DNA of 64,000 nucleotides from Acutalibacter muris (GCF_002201475.1 NZ_CP021422.1:434001-498000); one strand, 5' to 3'. Shown: positions 15,170 to 24,799, numbered from the stretch's first letter. Made by a program: numbers and translations. Notes: generated from the letters alone by a model not told the origin.

Positions 15170-16636
15170 TTAGAAGTTGCCGCCAGTCAGGTCCTCCACG
15201 ATAAGGGCGCGGGGAGAATTGTCATTGGCAACAGGCGCGGCCTTGGGGGCCGCAGCAGGAGCCGCGGGTGCCACAGAGGCGGGCTCAGCCGGGTGGGGAT
15301 GGTCCCGCCAGTCGAAGAACTTTGAAGCCACCTGGGGGAACAGGGCGTAGCTCAGAGTGTCCTCCTCGCTATGTCCAAGACCCTTCTCCTTGCATTCGGC
15401 TCGCAGCTTCTCCATCTCGGGCTCCAGAAGGTCGGCGGGACGGCAGGTTATAACCTCGTCATTGCCGATGCACTTCCTGCGGACCTCCTCGTTGACGGTA
15501 CCGGGCAGCTGGCCGTACTCGCCCCGAAGCAGGCCCTTGCTCTCCTTCGAGACCATTTTATACCGCTCGCCTGACAGCACGTTCAGCACCGCCTGAGAGC
15601 CCACTATCTGGCTGGTGGGGGTGACAAGGGGCGGGAACCCGAAGTCCTCACGGACACGCGGCACCTCCTCGAGCACCTGATAATACTTATCCTCAGCGTT
15701 GGCCTGTTTCAGCTGGCTGATAAGGTTAGAGAGCATACCGCCGGGTACCTGATACAGAAGGGTGTTCACGTCCACCTTCAGTACCTTGGGGTTGATATCC
15801 AGCTTCTCGGCAACGCCGCGGAAATGGGCGGCGGCCTCGGAGAGCTTGTTCATGTCAAGGCCCGTGTCCCGGCTGGTGCCCTGGAGCGTTGCCACCATGG
15901 CCTCGGTGGCGGGCTGGCTGGTGCCGTTTGCCAGGGGGGACAGGGCGCAGTCAACTATATCCACTCCGGCCTGGGCGGCCATGAGGTTCGTCATGTCGCC
16001 GGTGCCGGTGGTGTTGTGGGTGTGCAGGTGTATTGGCACGCCCACATTTTCCTTGAGCTTCTTAACGAGAGAGTAAGCGTCATAGGGCAGCAGCAGGTTC
16101 GCCATGTCCTTGATGCAGATGGAGTCGGCCCCCATCTTCTCAAGTTCCATAGAAAGCTTCACAAAGTAGTCCTCGCTGTGCACGGGGCTCTTGGTGTAGC
16201 TGATAGCCACCTCGGCCCAGCCGCCGTATTTCTTAACGCAGCTTACCGCCGCCTGGACGTTCCGGGGGTCGTTCAATGCGTCGAAGATACGCACCACGTC
16301 TATGCCGTTCTCGATGGACTTCTTAACGAACGCGTCCACCACGTCGTCGGCATAGTGCCTGTAGCCCAGAAGGTTCTGGCCGCGAAGGAGCATTTGCAGC
16401 TTCGTGTTGGGCAGGCCCTTCTTCAGGGTCCTGAGGCGCTCCCAAGGGTCCTCGTTGAGGAACCGCATACACACGTCGAAGGTCGCGCCGCCCCAGCACT
16501 CCAGGGACCAGTAGCCTACACTGTCCAACAGGGGCAGTATGGGCACCATGTCCTCCAGCTTCATGCGGGTGGCCGCCTGGGACTGGTGCGCGTCGCGCAG
16601 GATGGTATCCATTATCTTTAGGGGATTTTTAGCCAT
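15170..16636 (-). CDS. oadA: oxaloacetate decarboxylase alpha subunit (carboxyltransferase)
   Basis: A 488-residue carboxyltransferase subunit of a biotin-dependent, Na+-pumping decarboxylase; it moves the carboxyl group of oxaloacetate to biotin. The DRE-TIM motif TILRDAHQS is at 11-19, K176-D177 lies in SICIKDMANL, and the metal-binding HLHTH at 203-207. The C-terminal part (residues 300-450) is the conserved PYC/OAD domain. It ends in an Ala/Pro linker without a biotin-lysine motif, so the biotin carrier is the separate 17883-18233 gene. It is the last gene of a four-gene operon, 18 bases after oadB. The same family includes pyruvate carboxylase B subunits, but the neighbours favour oxaloacetate decarboxylase. 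Confidence 0.9.
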   Translation of the reverse strand: MAKNPLKIMDTILRDAHQSQAATRMKLEDMVPILPLLDSVGYWSLECWGGATFDVCMRFLNEDPWERLRTLKKGLPNTKLQMLLRGQNLLGYRHYADDVVDAFVKKSIENGIDVVRIFDALNDPRNVQAAVSCVKKYGGWAEVAISYTKSPVHSEDYFVKLSMELEKMGADSICIKDMANLLLPYDAYSLVKKLKENVGVPIHLHTHNTTGTGDMTNLMAAQAGVDIVDCALSPLANGTSQPATEAMVATLQGTSRDTGLDMNKLSEAAAHFRGVAEKLDINPKVLKVDVNTLLYQVPGGMLSNLISQLKQANAEDKYYQVLEEVPRVREDFGFPPLVTPTSQIVGSQAVLNVLSGERYKMVSKESKGLLRGEYGQLPGTVNEEVRRKCIGNDEVITCRPADLLEPEMEKLRAECKEKGLGHSEEDTLSYALFPQVASKFFDWRDHPHPAEPASVAPAAPAAAPKAAPVANDNSPRALIVEDLTGGNF

Positions 16637-16654
16637 AATTCAGTATCCTCCTTC

Positions 16655-17821
16655 TTAACCGAACAGGGACATCAGGACGCCCGCGGCAACAGCCGAGCCG
16701 ATAACGCCGGCCACGTTGGGGCCCATGGCGTGCATCAGCAGGAAGTTGGAGGGGTCCTCCTTCTGGCCCACCACCTGGGAAACCCGGGCGGCCATGGGAA
16801 CGGCGGAAACGCCGGCGGAGCCAATCAGGGGGTTCACCTTCTCCTTGGAGAACACGTTCATGAGCTTTGCCAGCAGCACGCCGCCGGCGGTGCCCAGACC
16901 GAAAGCGATAACGCCCATGCAAAGTATCAGCAGGGTGCTGGGGTTCAGGAAGTTCTTGGCGGTGGCCGTAGCGCCCACGGTGATGCCCAGGAAGATGGTG
17001 ACGATGTTCATCAGCTCGTTCTGGACGGTCTTATTAAGACGCTCCACAACGCCGCTCTCCTTCATAAGGTTGCCCAGCATCAGGCAGCCCACCAGGGGGG
17101 CCGCAGAGGGCAGCATGAAGGACACGAAGATGGTGACGATGATGGGGAACAGTATCTTCTCGGTCTTAGAAACCGGGCGCAGCTGTTTCATCTTTATCCG
17201 GCGCTCCTCCTTGGTGGTCAAGGCCTTCATGATGGGGGGCTGGATAACCGGCACCAGGGCCATATAGCTGTACGCCGCAACGGCGATGGGGCCGAGAAGA
17301 TGCGGGGCAAGCCTTGCGGTGGTATAGATGGCAGTAGGGCCGTCAGCGCCGCCAATGATGCCGATAGAGGCGGCTTCAGGGCCGGTGAAGATAGTGAGCC
17401 TTGCGGCCACATAGGTAATGAAGATGCCCAGCTGGGCGGCGGCGCCCAGAAGCAGGGTCTTGGGGTTGGCGATAAGGGGGGCAAAGTCAGTGCCCGCGCC
17501 TACGCCGATGAAGATAAGGCAGGGATAGATGCCCAGCTTCACGCCCAGGTACAGATAGTCTAAAAGCCCGCCGTGGCCTGTGCCCAGCTCTGCCCAGTCT
17601 ATCTGGCCGTTTGCGAAGATCTCCGAGTGGTACATCCCCGCGCCGGGCAGGTTCGTCAGCAGCATACCGAAGGCGATGGGCAAGAGCAGCAGAGGCTCGA
17701 ACTTTTTAACTATAGCCAGGTACAGCAGCACGCAGGCGACGAGTATCATCACCAGCTGCAGTGGCTCGTTCATCACCTGGGCAAAGCCTGTGCTCTGCAG
17801 GAAATTTTGTATTGCTTCCAT
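16655..17821 (-). CDS. oadB: Na+-transporting decarboxylase beta subunit
   Basis: A 388-residue membrane subunit that decarboxylates carboxybiotin and couples this to outward Na+ pumping. Nine or more hydrophobic segments are visible. The hallmark [13 protein letters not shown] and [18 protein letters not shown] stretches hold the Na+ and carboxybiotin site residues. Length is slightly under that of oadB from enterobacteria. It lies between the biotin carrier and oadA genes in the operon. Paralogous beta subunits also serve methylmalonyl-CoA and glutaconyl-CoA decarboxylases; the identity of the alpha subunit next door favours oxaloacetate. Confidence 0.92.
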   Translation of the reverse strand: MEAIQNFLQSTGFAQVMNEPLQLVMILVACVLLYLAIVKKFEPLLLLPIAFGMLLTNLPGAGMYHSEIFANGQIDWAELGTGHGGLLDYLYLGVKLGIYPCLIFIGVGAGTDFAPLIANPKTLLLGAAAQLGIFITYVAARLTIFTGPEAASIGIIGGADGPTAIYTTARLAPHLLGPIAVAAYSYMALVPVIQPPIMKALTTKEERRIKMKQLRPVSKTEKILFPIIVTIFVSFMLPSAAPLVGCLMLGNLMKESGVVERLNKTVQNELMNIVTIFLGITVGATATAKNFLNPSTLLILCMGVIAFGLGTAGGVLLAKLMNVFSKEKVNPLIGSAGVSAVPMAARVSQVVGQKEDPSNFLLMHAMGPNVAGVIGSAVAAGVLMSLFG

Positions 17822-17882
17822 AGGTTACACTCCTTATTGAATTTTGGTATACTTTTTGAAAGATAAGTGTGCCCTATGGGGC

Positions 17883-18233
17883 TCAGGCTATGGTGCACAG
17901 AACGTCGCCGCTCTGAACGGACGCGCCCTTGGTGGCCGAGACGCTGGTAACGGTGCCGTCCTTGGGGGCCATTATCTCGTTCTCCATCTTCATGGCCTCG
18001 AGTATCATCAGCACATCGCCGGACTTGACGGCCTGGCCGACGGACACCTTCACGTCAAGGAGGGTGCCGGGCATGGGGGCGCTGACGGGCTCGCCTGAGC
18101 CTGCGGCGGCAGGTGCGGGAGCAGGTGCAGGAGCGGGCGCGGCAACGGGAGCCGGAGCAGCTGCTCCGCCCTGGATCTCCTCTACAGTTACCTCGTAAGC
18201 GGTGCCGTTTACGTTTACGTTATATTTTCTCAT
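17883..18233 (-). CDS. biotin carboxyl carrier protein of the decarboxylase
   Basis: A 116-residue biotin acceptor. Residues 1-20 form a short strand region, residues 22-48 an Ala/Pro linker, and the rest the biotinyl domain with EAMKMEN at 79-85, so Lys82 is the biotinylated residue. It carries the carboxyl group from OadA to OadB. Encoding the carrier as a separate small gene rather than fused to OadA is common in Clostridia. It lies between oadG and oadB. GGAAA is the only Shine-Dalgarno-like sequence just upstream. Confidence 0.9.
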   Translation of the reverse strand: MRKYNVNVNGTAYEVTVEEIQGGAAAPAPVAAPAPAPAPAPAAAGSGEPVSAPMPGTLLDVKVSVGQAVKSGDVLMILEAMKMENEIMAPKDGTVTSVSATKGASVQSGDVLCTIA

Positions 18234-18286
18234 AATTTGTGTTTCCTTTCTGGATTCAATCGGATTTTATCAGGGCTTTGATCTGC

Positions 18287-18607
18287 TCACAGCTTGCGGA
18301 TGGAGTGGATCCTGATATGGTCCACGCTTCCACCCATGTCCTCGGCGATGGCGGCCGATATGGCGGCCACCAGCTGCTGCTTGTTGGGCTGGGGGGCGGC
18401 AGCTGCTGCCGCGGGTGCAGCCGCAGCGGGGGCGGCGGGCGCGGGGGCCGGGGCTGCCTTGCCGGCGCCTGCCATTATGGCACCCATGACCTTGATGATG
18501 ATGATAAGGCATATGAGCACCACAAACACCGTGATAAGGCCCATGGCCACCACCTGCAGGAAACTGGGCTCGGCGGCCGCGGCCTCTAACAGCTTGAAAG
18601 ACGGCAT
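18287..18607 (-). CDS. oadG: OadG-family gamma subunit of the decarboxylase
   Basis: A 106-residue small subunit with one membrane helix (about residues 18-40, VVAMGLITVFVVLICLIIII) and an Ala/Pro-rich cytoplasmic linker (48-72). Its tail carries histidine and arginine residues (GGSVDHIRIHSIRKL) like the zinc-binding tail of OadG. It helps assemble the complex and holds the alpha subunit near the membrane. It is the first gene of the operon, preceded by AAAGGAGG and by the promoter at 18717-18745. Confidence 0.85.
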   Translation of the reverse strand: MPSFKLLEAAAAEPSFLQVVAMGLITVFVVLICLIIIIKVMGAIMAGAGKAAPAPAPAAPAAAAPAAAAAAPQPNKQQLVAAISAAIAEDMGGSVDHIRIHSIRKL

Positions 18608-18716
18608 GTTTCTTTTACCTCCTTTCTTCTCTTGGAATTATGAAAATAAATAGAGTAAAACTTATCAAAGATTTTGAAAAACGCCAATTTTCCCGCATTT
18701 TATCAAAATCACCTAA

Positions 18717-18745
18717 ATCATACCACGAGACGGACGATTTGGCAA
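18717..18745 (-). promoter_or_regulatory. promoter of the oad operon
   Basis: Minus strand TTGCCA (18740-18745), a 17-bp spacer and TATGAT (18717-18722). The leader of about 100 bases is AT-rich; no strong hairpin was found in it. Confidence 0.65.
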
Positions 18746-18799
18746 GTCCTTCATTCATATTTTTTTCAAAAAATCCCACAAAAAAGTTTACAGGGGAGT

Positions 18800-19375
18800 T
18801 TATAGGGCCGGCCTTATAAACTCCGCCGCCCTTTCCCTTGCGGCCTCATAGACGAACTTATCGATAAGATAGGGCTTCGTGGGGCGCTCGGGGTTTTCCT
18901 CTTTGGGGGTGAGGGCGTATCTTAATATAATTATATTATCTTCCGTATTACATTCTTCAAAGCCCATGGACTTAAAAAAAACCAGCGCCTCCTGGTTCTC
19001 TCTATCCACCCGGGCGAAGACCCGCCGCCGGCTGCCCTCCTCCATCATGTCCCGCAGGAGGGACCAGAGGGCCGTGCCCACCCCGCGGCGGATATAGTCC
19101 TCCCGCACGTAGAGCTGGAATTCCACGGAGAATAAATTTTTTGGGTCGTTCCTGTCCTCGGTAAGGTGGCAGAAACCCACCGTCTGGCAGTCCACCTCGG
19201 CCAGAAGCCAGCCCAGGCCATAGGTGTACTTATCTATCCTCTGTATATAATCCTGAAGCTCCGGGGGCTCCTTTTCCGGGGCCTTAACTGTGCCGGTATA
19301 TGGGGCGTAGACCTTCAGCATAGAGGGGCCGTCCCATTCGTTTACCCGGCGTACCGCTTTAAGAGTCATTGCCAT
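18800..19375 (-). CDS. GNAT-family N-acetyltransferase
   Basis: A 191-residue acetyltransferase. The acetyl-CoA pyrophosphate loop is RRGVGTALW (about residues 95-103), preceded by the strand FSVEFQLYV, and followed by the family-typical NQEALVFFKSMGF. GGAGG lies close to the first ATG at 19375; an ATG two codons later (19369) is better spaced from it and may be the true start. It stands between the oad operon and the polysaccharide cluster. The acceptor substrate cannot be told from the sequence. Confidence 0.8.
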   Translation of the reverse strand: MAMTLKAVRRVNEWDGPSMLKVYAPYTGTVKAPEKEPPELQDYIQRIDKYTYGLGWLLAEVDCQTVGFCHLTEDRNDPKNLFSVEFQLYVREDYIRRGVGTALWSLLRDMMEEGSRRRVFARVDRENQEALVFFKSMGFEECNTEDNIIILRYALTPKEENPERPTKPYLIDKFVYEAARERAAEFIRPAL

Positions 19376-19398
19376 CGACCTCCGTTTTTATTGGTTTC

Positions 19399-21447
19399 TC
19401 ATTCATTTACCAGCAGGGTTTGGGGTTCTTCCCGGTAGAAAAGGCTGTCCGCCCGGCGGTTCTCGTCGAAGGAGCTGTTGTACTGCAAAATGGAGTATTC
19501 CCGCAGCTTCCGGGATACGTCCGGGGGACGGTGGCTGCCGGAGACAAAGAAGTAACCTTTGCTGTCCATAACGCCTATATCAGTGACCACGGGGACGTCT
19601 TGGCGAAGCTCCTCAAGGTAGTTTGTGTAGGGCGTACCCTCTATGTCCGCCGCACGCAGCAGAAGCCCCGAGAGATAGTTAAGGCTGACGGCCTCTATCT
19701 CCTGCCCCTCAAGGGGATAATTGGCCCAGATGAAAAAGGGCACCCGGTACATATCGGTGGTGGCGTTATAGCCCTTGAGTACGGCGCGGTTGAAGCCCTC
19801 CTCCAGCTTCGGCCAGTGGTCCCCGAAGAACAGCACCACCACAGGCTCGTCGATATCCTCAAAATAGTCCAGAAGATACTCTATGGCGCTGTCGGACTCC
19901 TTTGTCAGGCTCAGATACTGCTCGGCCCTGGGCCATGCGCCTTCAAAGCCCTCCACCTGCACGGTGGTCTCGTAGTTCTCGTCCTCATAGCCGCCGTGGT
20001 TCTGGATGGTCACGTTAAAGAGGAACAGGGGCGTGTCTCCCAGCTCCCGCCAGTATTCATACTCATAGATAAGCTGCTCATAGCAGGAGCGGTCGCTGGT
20101 GAGCCGGTGCTCGAAGGAGCGGGGCACGTCGAATATTGCAGCGTCCATAAACTCGTCGAAGCCCAGGTGCGGGTACGCGTCGATGCGCTCCCAGGCCTTG
20201 CGGTCCCCGGGGTGTATGGCCACGGTGTGGTAGCCGTGGCTTTTTAAAGTGTGGGCAAGGCTCTGCTGGGGAGAGTCGATATACTGCTGATAGGGCTTGC
20301 TCCCGGCGGGCAGAAAGGCCATGGAGTTGCCGGTGAGGAACTCGTACTCGCTGTTGCAGGTATTGCCGCCGTACACGGAGGAGTAGGCCGTGCCCCAGAT
20401 GATGTCGCCGCTCCTTTGAAGCCGGTGTATATTGGGCATATTGTCCGGCGTGAACTCCAGGGTCCCCAGGGCGCCGAAGTCGGTCATAGACTCGTTCATT
20501 ATGGCTATGACCGTGGGCTTGCCCCCGGGCTCGCCCAAGGGCGCGGGGGAGGGGATATCCTCCAGCCTGCCGGACAGCGCCGACACCGCCCGGGCGGAGT
20601 AGCCGTCGGGGGTATCCACCATCATATACTGGGCGTTGGCGAAGAAGCTGGCGGCGATGCCTATAAGCTCTGAGCTGCCCTTCTGGTTCCAGGCCCACAC
20701 GGAGATATCCAGATAGGAAAGGCCGTTTAAGGGGAACAGGGTGATGGCCAGAAGGCCGGAGATGGACAGGGCCGCCAGCCGCTCGGCAATGTGAAAGCGC
20801 CGGGAGGCGTGGGGTGCGTCCTGGGGCGCCACCTTTACGCAGAAGGCCACCGTGCATATGTAGTACAGCGCGCCCACGGCCATCTTGCGGGTAGGGACGT
20901 ACTCATAGCCCCCGGACACCGTCAGGGCCGTGCCGAAGGAGGTTAAGTCCCAGGGCAGTATGGGCTGGCCCCGGAACTGCACCACAAAGTAGTTGGCTAT
21001 CCCAAAGGTCAGCGAGGCCGCACCGCCGATTGCCACCGCCGCCCAGGGACGGCGGGTCAGGGCATAGGCGAGGGCGAAGACCAAAAGATAGCAAAGGTAG
21101 TTCGCAAGCCATTTTCGTCCGCTGAACTGCCATATCTTCGTGCCGTTTATCACGTCCACCACCACAAAGGTGCTAAGGGGCAGCAATAAAACCAGCAGCC
21201 AGCCGATGGCCTGCCTTGCGGCCCCGGGCAAGTCAAACTGCAAAAGGCATATCCCGGTGGCAAGGGCGCCCAGCCCGCTGAAGGTCAGCACGTACCACCA
21301 GCAGAGCCTCTGCTGGCCCGAAGCGTCCTCCTCCAGGGCGAGGGGCCATTCAAGGATAAAAAATACTGCCGAAGCCAACAGTACCGCCCCGGCAGCAAAG
21401 AAATTACCGCGGCTTGGGTTCAGCCGCAGGAAGCGCTTTTCTTTCAT
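19399..21447 (-). CDS. LtaS-like phosphoglycerol transferase (sulfatase fold)
   Basis: A 682-residue protein with several N-terminal membrane helices (about residues 15-270) and an extracytoplasmic sulfatase-like domain from about 310. Metal and catalytic residues of lipoteichoic acid synthase are present: E319 in MNESMTDFG, the nucleophile T363 in GGNTCNSEYE, and FFGDHWP near residue 550. The family transfers glycerol phosphate from phosphatidylglycerol to growing teichoic acid or to surface glycans. It is the last gene of the polysaccharide cluster, 15 bases after the epimerase gene, so its product may decorate or build the polymer made there. Confidence 0.85.
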   Translation of the reverse strand: MKEKRFLRLNPSRGNFFAAGAVLLASAVFFILEWPLALEEDASGQQRLCWWYVLTFSGLGALATGICLLQFDLPGAARQAIGWLLVLLLPLSTFVVVDVINGTKIWQFSGRKWLANYLCYLLVFALAYALTRRPWAAVAIGGAASLTFGIANYFVVQFRGQPILPWDLTSFGTALTVSGGYEYVPTRKMAVGALYYICTVAFCVKVAPQDAPHASRRFHIAERLAALSISGLLAITLFPLNGLSYLDISVWAWNQKGSSELIGIAASFFANAQYMMVDTPDGYSARAVSALSGRLEDIPSPAPLGEPGGKPTVIAIMNESMTDFGALGTLEFTPDNMPNIHRLQRSGDIIWGTAYSSVYGGNTCNSEYEFLTGNSMAFLPAGSKPYQQYIDSPQQSLAHTLKSHGYHTVAIHPGDRKAWERIDAYPHLGFDEFMDAAIFDVPRSFEHRLTSDRSCYEQLIYEYEYWRELGDTPLFLFNVTIQNHGGYEDENYETTVQVEGFEGAWPRAEQYLSLTKESDSAIEYLLDYFEDIDEPVVVLFFGDHWPKLEEGFNRAVLKGYNATTDMYRVPFFIWANYPLEGQEIEAVSLNYLSGLLLRAADIEGTPYTNYLEELRQDVPVVTDIGVMDSKGYFFVSGSHRPPDVSRKLREYSILQYNSSFDENRRADSLFYREEPQTLLVNE

Positions 21448-21462
21448 AGGGCAATTTCTCCG

Positions 21463-22572
21463 TTATTTGTTAAAATACGCCACAATAGCGTCCGCGATCC
21501 GCTTGCTTGCAAAGCCGTCCCCATAGGGGTTGCTGGCCCGCGCCATGCGCTCATATTCCGCCTTGTCCGTCAGCAGCTCCTTCACCATGCCATAGATGGT
21601 CTCCTCGTCCGTGCCCGCCAGCTTCAAAGTCCCGGCCGCCAGCCCCTCGGGCCGCTCCGTGGTATCTCTAAGCACGATAACGGGCTTGCCCAGGGAGGGG
21701 GCCTCCTCCTGTATGCCGCCGCTGTCCGTCAGGATAAGGTACGACCTGGAGAGCAGGTTGTGAAACTCCACCACCTCCATGGGCTCGCAGAGCCGCACCC
21801 GGTCAAAGCCTCCCAGCTCCTCCTTTGCAGCCCTTTGTACCAACGGGTTCAGGTGCACCGGGTACACGGCCTTTGTGTCGGGGAATTCCTCCATCACCCG
21901 GCGTATGGCCCGGAACATCCTGTGCATGGGCTCGCCCAGGTTCTCCCGCCGGTGGGCGGTTATAACAATAAGCCTTGAGCTCGCCGCCCAGTCCAGCATG
22001 GGGTCGGAAAAGTCCTCACGCACGGTGGTTTGCAGCGCGTCTATGGCCGTGTTCCCGGTGACGACGATGGACGCCGGGTCCTTGCCCTCACAGAGCAGGT
22101 TCTGCCGGCTCTGCTGTGTGGGGGCGAAGTGCAGGTCCGTGACGCAGCCAACAAATTGCCGGTTCATCTCCTCAGGGTAGGGCGAATACTTGTCATGGGT
22201 GCGAAGCCCCGCTTCAACGTGCCCCACCGCCGTTTGGCAGTAGTACGCGGCCAAAGCTCCGGCGAAGGTGGTGGTGGTATCACCGTGGACCAGCACCATA
22301 TCGGGCTTTTCCTCTGTTATTACGCCCTCAAGGCCCTTCAGGACCCGGGCGGTGATATCCGACAGTGTCTGGCCCGGCTTCATTATGTCCAGGTCGTGCT
22401 CGGGCACGATGGAAAAGGCGGAAAGCACCTGATCCAGCATCTGCCGGTGCTGGGCGGTGACGCAGACTACCGTCTCGAACTCCGGGCGGGAGCGCAGCTC
22501 CTTTACCAGGGGCGCCATCTTGATGGTCTCAGGGCGGGTGCCGAAGACCAGCATTACTTTAATTTTATTCAT
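21463..22572 (-). CDS. wecB: UDP-N-acetylglucosamine 2-epimerase
   Basis: A 369-residue non-hydrolysing epimerase that interconverts UDP-GlcNAc and UDP-ManNAc. VMLVFGTRPETIKMAPL opens the protein; VHGDTTTTFAGALAAYY, GHVEAGLRTHDKYSPYPEE, TAHRRENLGEP and LTDSGGIQEEAP all match the family. AAAGGAGG precedes the ATG. UDP-ManNAc made here is the donor for the TagA/WecG-like transferase encoded just upstream, which explains the pairing. Naming as wecB or mnaA is equivalent. Confidence 0.94.
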   Translation of the reverse strand: MNKIKVMLVFGTRPETIKMAPLVKELRSRPEFETVVCVTAQHRQMLDQVLSAFSIVPEHDLDIMKPGQTLSDITARVLKGLEGVITEEKPDMVLVHGDTTTTFAGALAAYYCQTAVGHVEAGLRTHDKYSPYPEEMNRQFVGCVTDLHFAPTQQSRQNLLCEGKDPASIVVTGNTAIDALQTTVREDFSDPMLDWAASSRLIVITAHRRENLGEPMHRMFRAIRRVMEEFPDTKAVYPVHLNPLVQRAAKEELGGFDRVRLCEPMEVVEFHNLLSRSYLILTDSGGIQEEAPSLGKPVIVLRDTTERPEGLAAGTLKLAGTDEETIYGMVKELLTDKAEYERMARASNPYGDGFASKRIADAIVAYFNK

Positions 22573-22596
22573 ACTGTCCTCCTTTAGAACAGGGGT

Positions 22597-23313
22597 CTAT
22601 GGCCTGGCTTTCCGCACCTCGCGCAGAAATTTAACATTATTGTTCCAGAACCGCCCCAGCCTTTGGGGCTCCTTGGCAATGCGGTAGAGCCACTCGGTGT
22701 TGGTCTTCACAAAGAACTGGGGAGCGCGCTTCTTGCTGCCGCTGAGCACGTCGAAGGAGCCGCCTACGCCCACCAGCACTCCCCTTGTGAACTTCGGCAG
22801 GTGACGGTATATTAAAAGCTCCTGGGCGGGCACGCCCAACCCCACCAGCACCAGGTCCGGGGCCAGGGCCGCGATCTCGTCGAAGATAACGTCCTTGTCG
22901 CCGTCATAGCCGTTATGGTAATTGACGGTGATATCCGGGTGCTCGGCCCTCAGCTTTTCTGCAAGGGCCGAAACGACTTCTTCCTTGGCACCCAAAAGAT
23001 AGACGCTCTTACCGTTCTCGCCTGCGGCCTTTAAAAGGTGCGCGGCCAGGTCCACGCCGGTTATGCGCTCTGAGGCTTCACACCCCAAGGTGTTCATGGC
23101 CTTTACAACGCTTATGCCGTCGGGGATTATCTCCGCGTCCGGGGACAGCAGGAGCTTTTTTATTTTTGGGTCCCGGTCCGCGTGCATGATTATCTCGGGG
23201 TTGGCGGTGACGGTGAAAAGCCGCTCTCCGCTGAGCAGGGCCTTTTCGGCCCGCTCAAAGTATGACCGGGCACTGCCGCCGTACACCCTTTTAAGGTACT
23301 CATTTACCGCCAT
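22597..23313 (-). CDS. WecG/TagA/CpsF-family glycosyltransferase
   Basis: A 238-residue transferase of the TagA group, which adds ManNAc to undecaprenyl-diphosphate-linked GlcNAc. The family signature GLGVPAQELLIYRHLPKF and GVGGSFDVLSGSKKRAPQF is intact, as is the early RLFTVTANPEIIMHAD-like stretch. The start at 23313 has AAGGAGGAGG upstream and overlaps the priming transferase gene by 14 bases. With the neighbouring epimerase it would build the ManNAc-GlcNAc linkage unit of a wall teichoic acid-type polymer. Confidence 0.88.
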   Translation of the reverse strand: MAVNEYLKRVYGGSARSYFERAEKALLSGERLFTVTANPEIIMHADRDPKIKKLLLSPDAEIIPDGISVVKAMNTLGCEASERITGVDLAAHLLKAAGENGKSVYLLGAKEEVVSALAEKLRAEHPDITVNYHNGYDGDKDVIFDEIAALAPDLVLVGLGVPAQELLIYRHLPKFTRGVLVGVGGSFDVLSGSKKRAPQFFVKTNTEWLYRIAKEPQRLGRFWNNNVKFLREVRKARP

Positions 23314-24721
23314 TTTCCTCCTCCTTTTCCCCGGGCTTTCTGTCACGTTCCCGGCCGTTGTCAAAGTCGTAGAGTTCCTCCTTATGGAAGGCCTCGGTGC
23401 TCTCGGAGGCCTTCAGAAACACGGTGATGGTCTGGAAGATAAGCTTGAAGTCCCGCCATATGCTGTAGTTCTCAATATACATCAGATCCATCACCAGCTT
23501 GTCCTTCGGCGAGGTATTGTACTTGCCGGATATCTGGGCAAGGCCCGTAAGCCCCGCCTTCATACGCAGGCGGTAGGAGAACTCGGGGAGCTCCTCGGTG
23601 TACTTCTCCACGTTTTCAAGCATTTCGGGCCGGGGGCCCACCACGGTCATGTCGCCGTATAAAATGTTCAGCAGCTGTGGCAGCTCGTCAAGGCGGAATT
23701 TTCTGAGCACCTTACCCACCCGGGTAATGCGGTCGTCGTTCTCGGTGACGGATTTATGGACGGAGTTTTCCTCCTTCATGGTGCGGAACTTGTATACCTC
23801 AAAGACCCGTCCGTATTTTGTAAGCCGCTTCTGCTTATAGAACACCTTGCCGCCGTCGTCCAGCTTGATGGCAATGGCGCAGCCCAGCATGATGGGGCTT
23901 GTGACGATAAGGCCCACAAGGGATACCGCAAGGTCCGTCAGGCGCTTGACTATCCGCTGCTCCATGGTCAGGTCCTTGGCCGTGTACATTACCAGGGACT
24001 TGTCGTCCAGGGTCACGTACTTGGCCCCCTGGCTCACCACGTCTATAGTCTCGAAGTTATAGTATATGTTTTTCTGAGTCTGATAGCAAAAGGAGATAAG
24101 GTCGTTGCGCTCCTTTATGGGCACATCATAGAGGAACACGGTGTTGCTCCTGAGTATAACGTCCAGTATATTCGGGTCGTCATAGCGGATTATCTCGTCT
24201 ATCTCGTACTGCTTTTTAAAGCGCTGTACCTTGGGGATAATGTTCCCAAGGCTCTGGCGGGAGGAGGAGATGACACAGCACCTCTCCGGCGGCTCCAGGG
24301 AGAAATAGACGTAGTTGCCAAAGTAGGCGAAGAATACGATGACCAGTATCTGCAAGGCCATCACCAGCAGCAGAAGATGGGGGGTCTCATAGACAAAGTG
24401 GTCGTTGTTCTTCTCGCTGGTGTTCATTATGGAGAGCTGCAAATGGGTAACAAGGTCCGTCATGATAGTGGCAAGGGCCATGGAGTGGACGATGGGTTTC
24501 GACTTCGTGGAGCCGATGGAGTAGCCGCCGTATACGGACATAAGGGCTATGCCCAGCACCACGAAGGTCACCATGGTGACCCCGGTGGTGCGGGACAGGT
24601 TAAAGAGCCAGGGGTTATTTATGCCGAATATGCCGAAGAATATGCCGAACAGTGAAGCGAACAGGGCCAGCTTCAGTATAAAGACCACGGTGCGCTTCAG
24701 CTTTTTTATCATACTGTGCAT
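23300..24721 (-). CDS. polyprenyl-phosphate sugar-phosphate transferase (priming enzyme)
   Basis: A 473-residue polyisoprenyl-phosphate hexose-1-phosphate transferase of the WcaJ/CpsE type. It has several N-terminal membrane helices, a CoA-binding-like middle domain and the catalytic C-terminal part with KVFYKQKRLTKYGRVFEVYK, RKFRLDELPQLLNIL and VVGPRPE. It would start glycan synthesis by loading a sugar phosphate on undecaprenyl phosphate. This priming type is usual for capsules and less so for teichoic acids, where TagO is expected. GGAAGG lies upstream and a separate promoter is at 24770-24798. An in-frame ATG three codons in is an alternative start. Confidence 0.9.
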   Translation of the reverse strand: MHSMIKKLKRTVVFILKLALFASLFGIFFGIFGINNPWLFNLSRTTGVTMVTFVVLGIALMSVYGGYSIGSTKSKPIVHSMALATIMTDLVTHLQLSIMNTSEKNNDHFVYETPHLLLLVMALQILVIVFFAYFGNYVYFSLEPPERCCVISSSRQSLGNIIPKVQRFKKQYEIDEIIRYDDPNILDVILRSNTVFLYDVPIKERNDLISFCYQTQKNIYYNFETIDVVSQGAKYVTLDDKSLVMYTAKDLTMEQRIVKRLTDLAVSLVGLIVTSPIMLGCAIAIKLDDGGKVFYKQKRLTKYGRVFEVYKFRTMKEENSVHKSVTENDDRITRVGKVLRKFRLDELPQLLNILYGDMTVVGPRPEMLENVEKYTEELPEFSYRLRMKAGLTGLAQISGKYNTSPKDKLVMDLMYIENYSIWRDFKLIFQTITVFLKASESTEAFHKEELYDFDNGRERDRKPGEKEEENGGK

Positions 24722-24769
24722 AGTGTCACCTTCCGAAATAATTGGTCGTCAGAGATTTCTGTTTCAGAA

Positions 24770-24798
24770 AGTATAGCACATACTTCCGAAAAATGCAA
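24770..24798 (-). promoter_or_regulatory. internal promoter of the polysaccharide cluster
   Basis: Minus strand TTGCAT (24793-24798), 17 bp, TATACT (24770-24775) with TG before the -10. Just downstream, 24756-24770 is the palindrome TTTCTG-TTT-CAGAAA, which could bind a regulator or form a small leader hairpin. Confidence 0.65.
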
Positions 24799-24799
24799 A

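Noticed and set aside
18350..18470. GC-rich repeat in the oadG region
   Set aside because: It encodes the Ala/Pro linker of OadG; the same composition occurs in the biotin carrier and oadA linkers.
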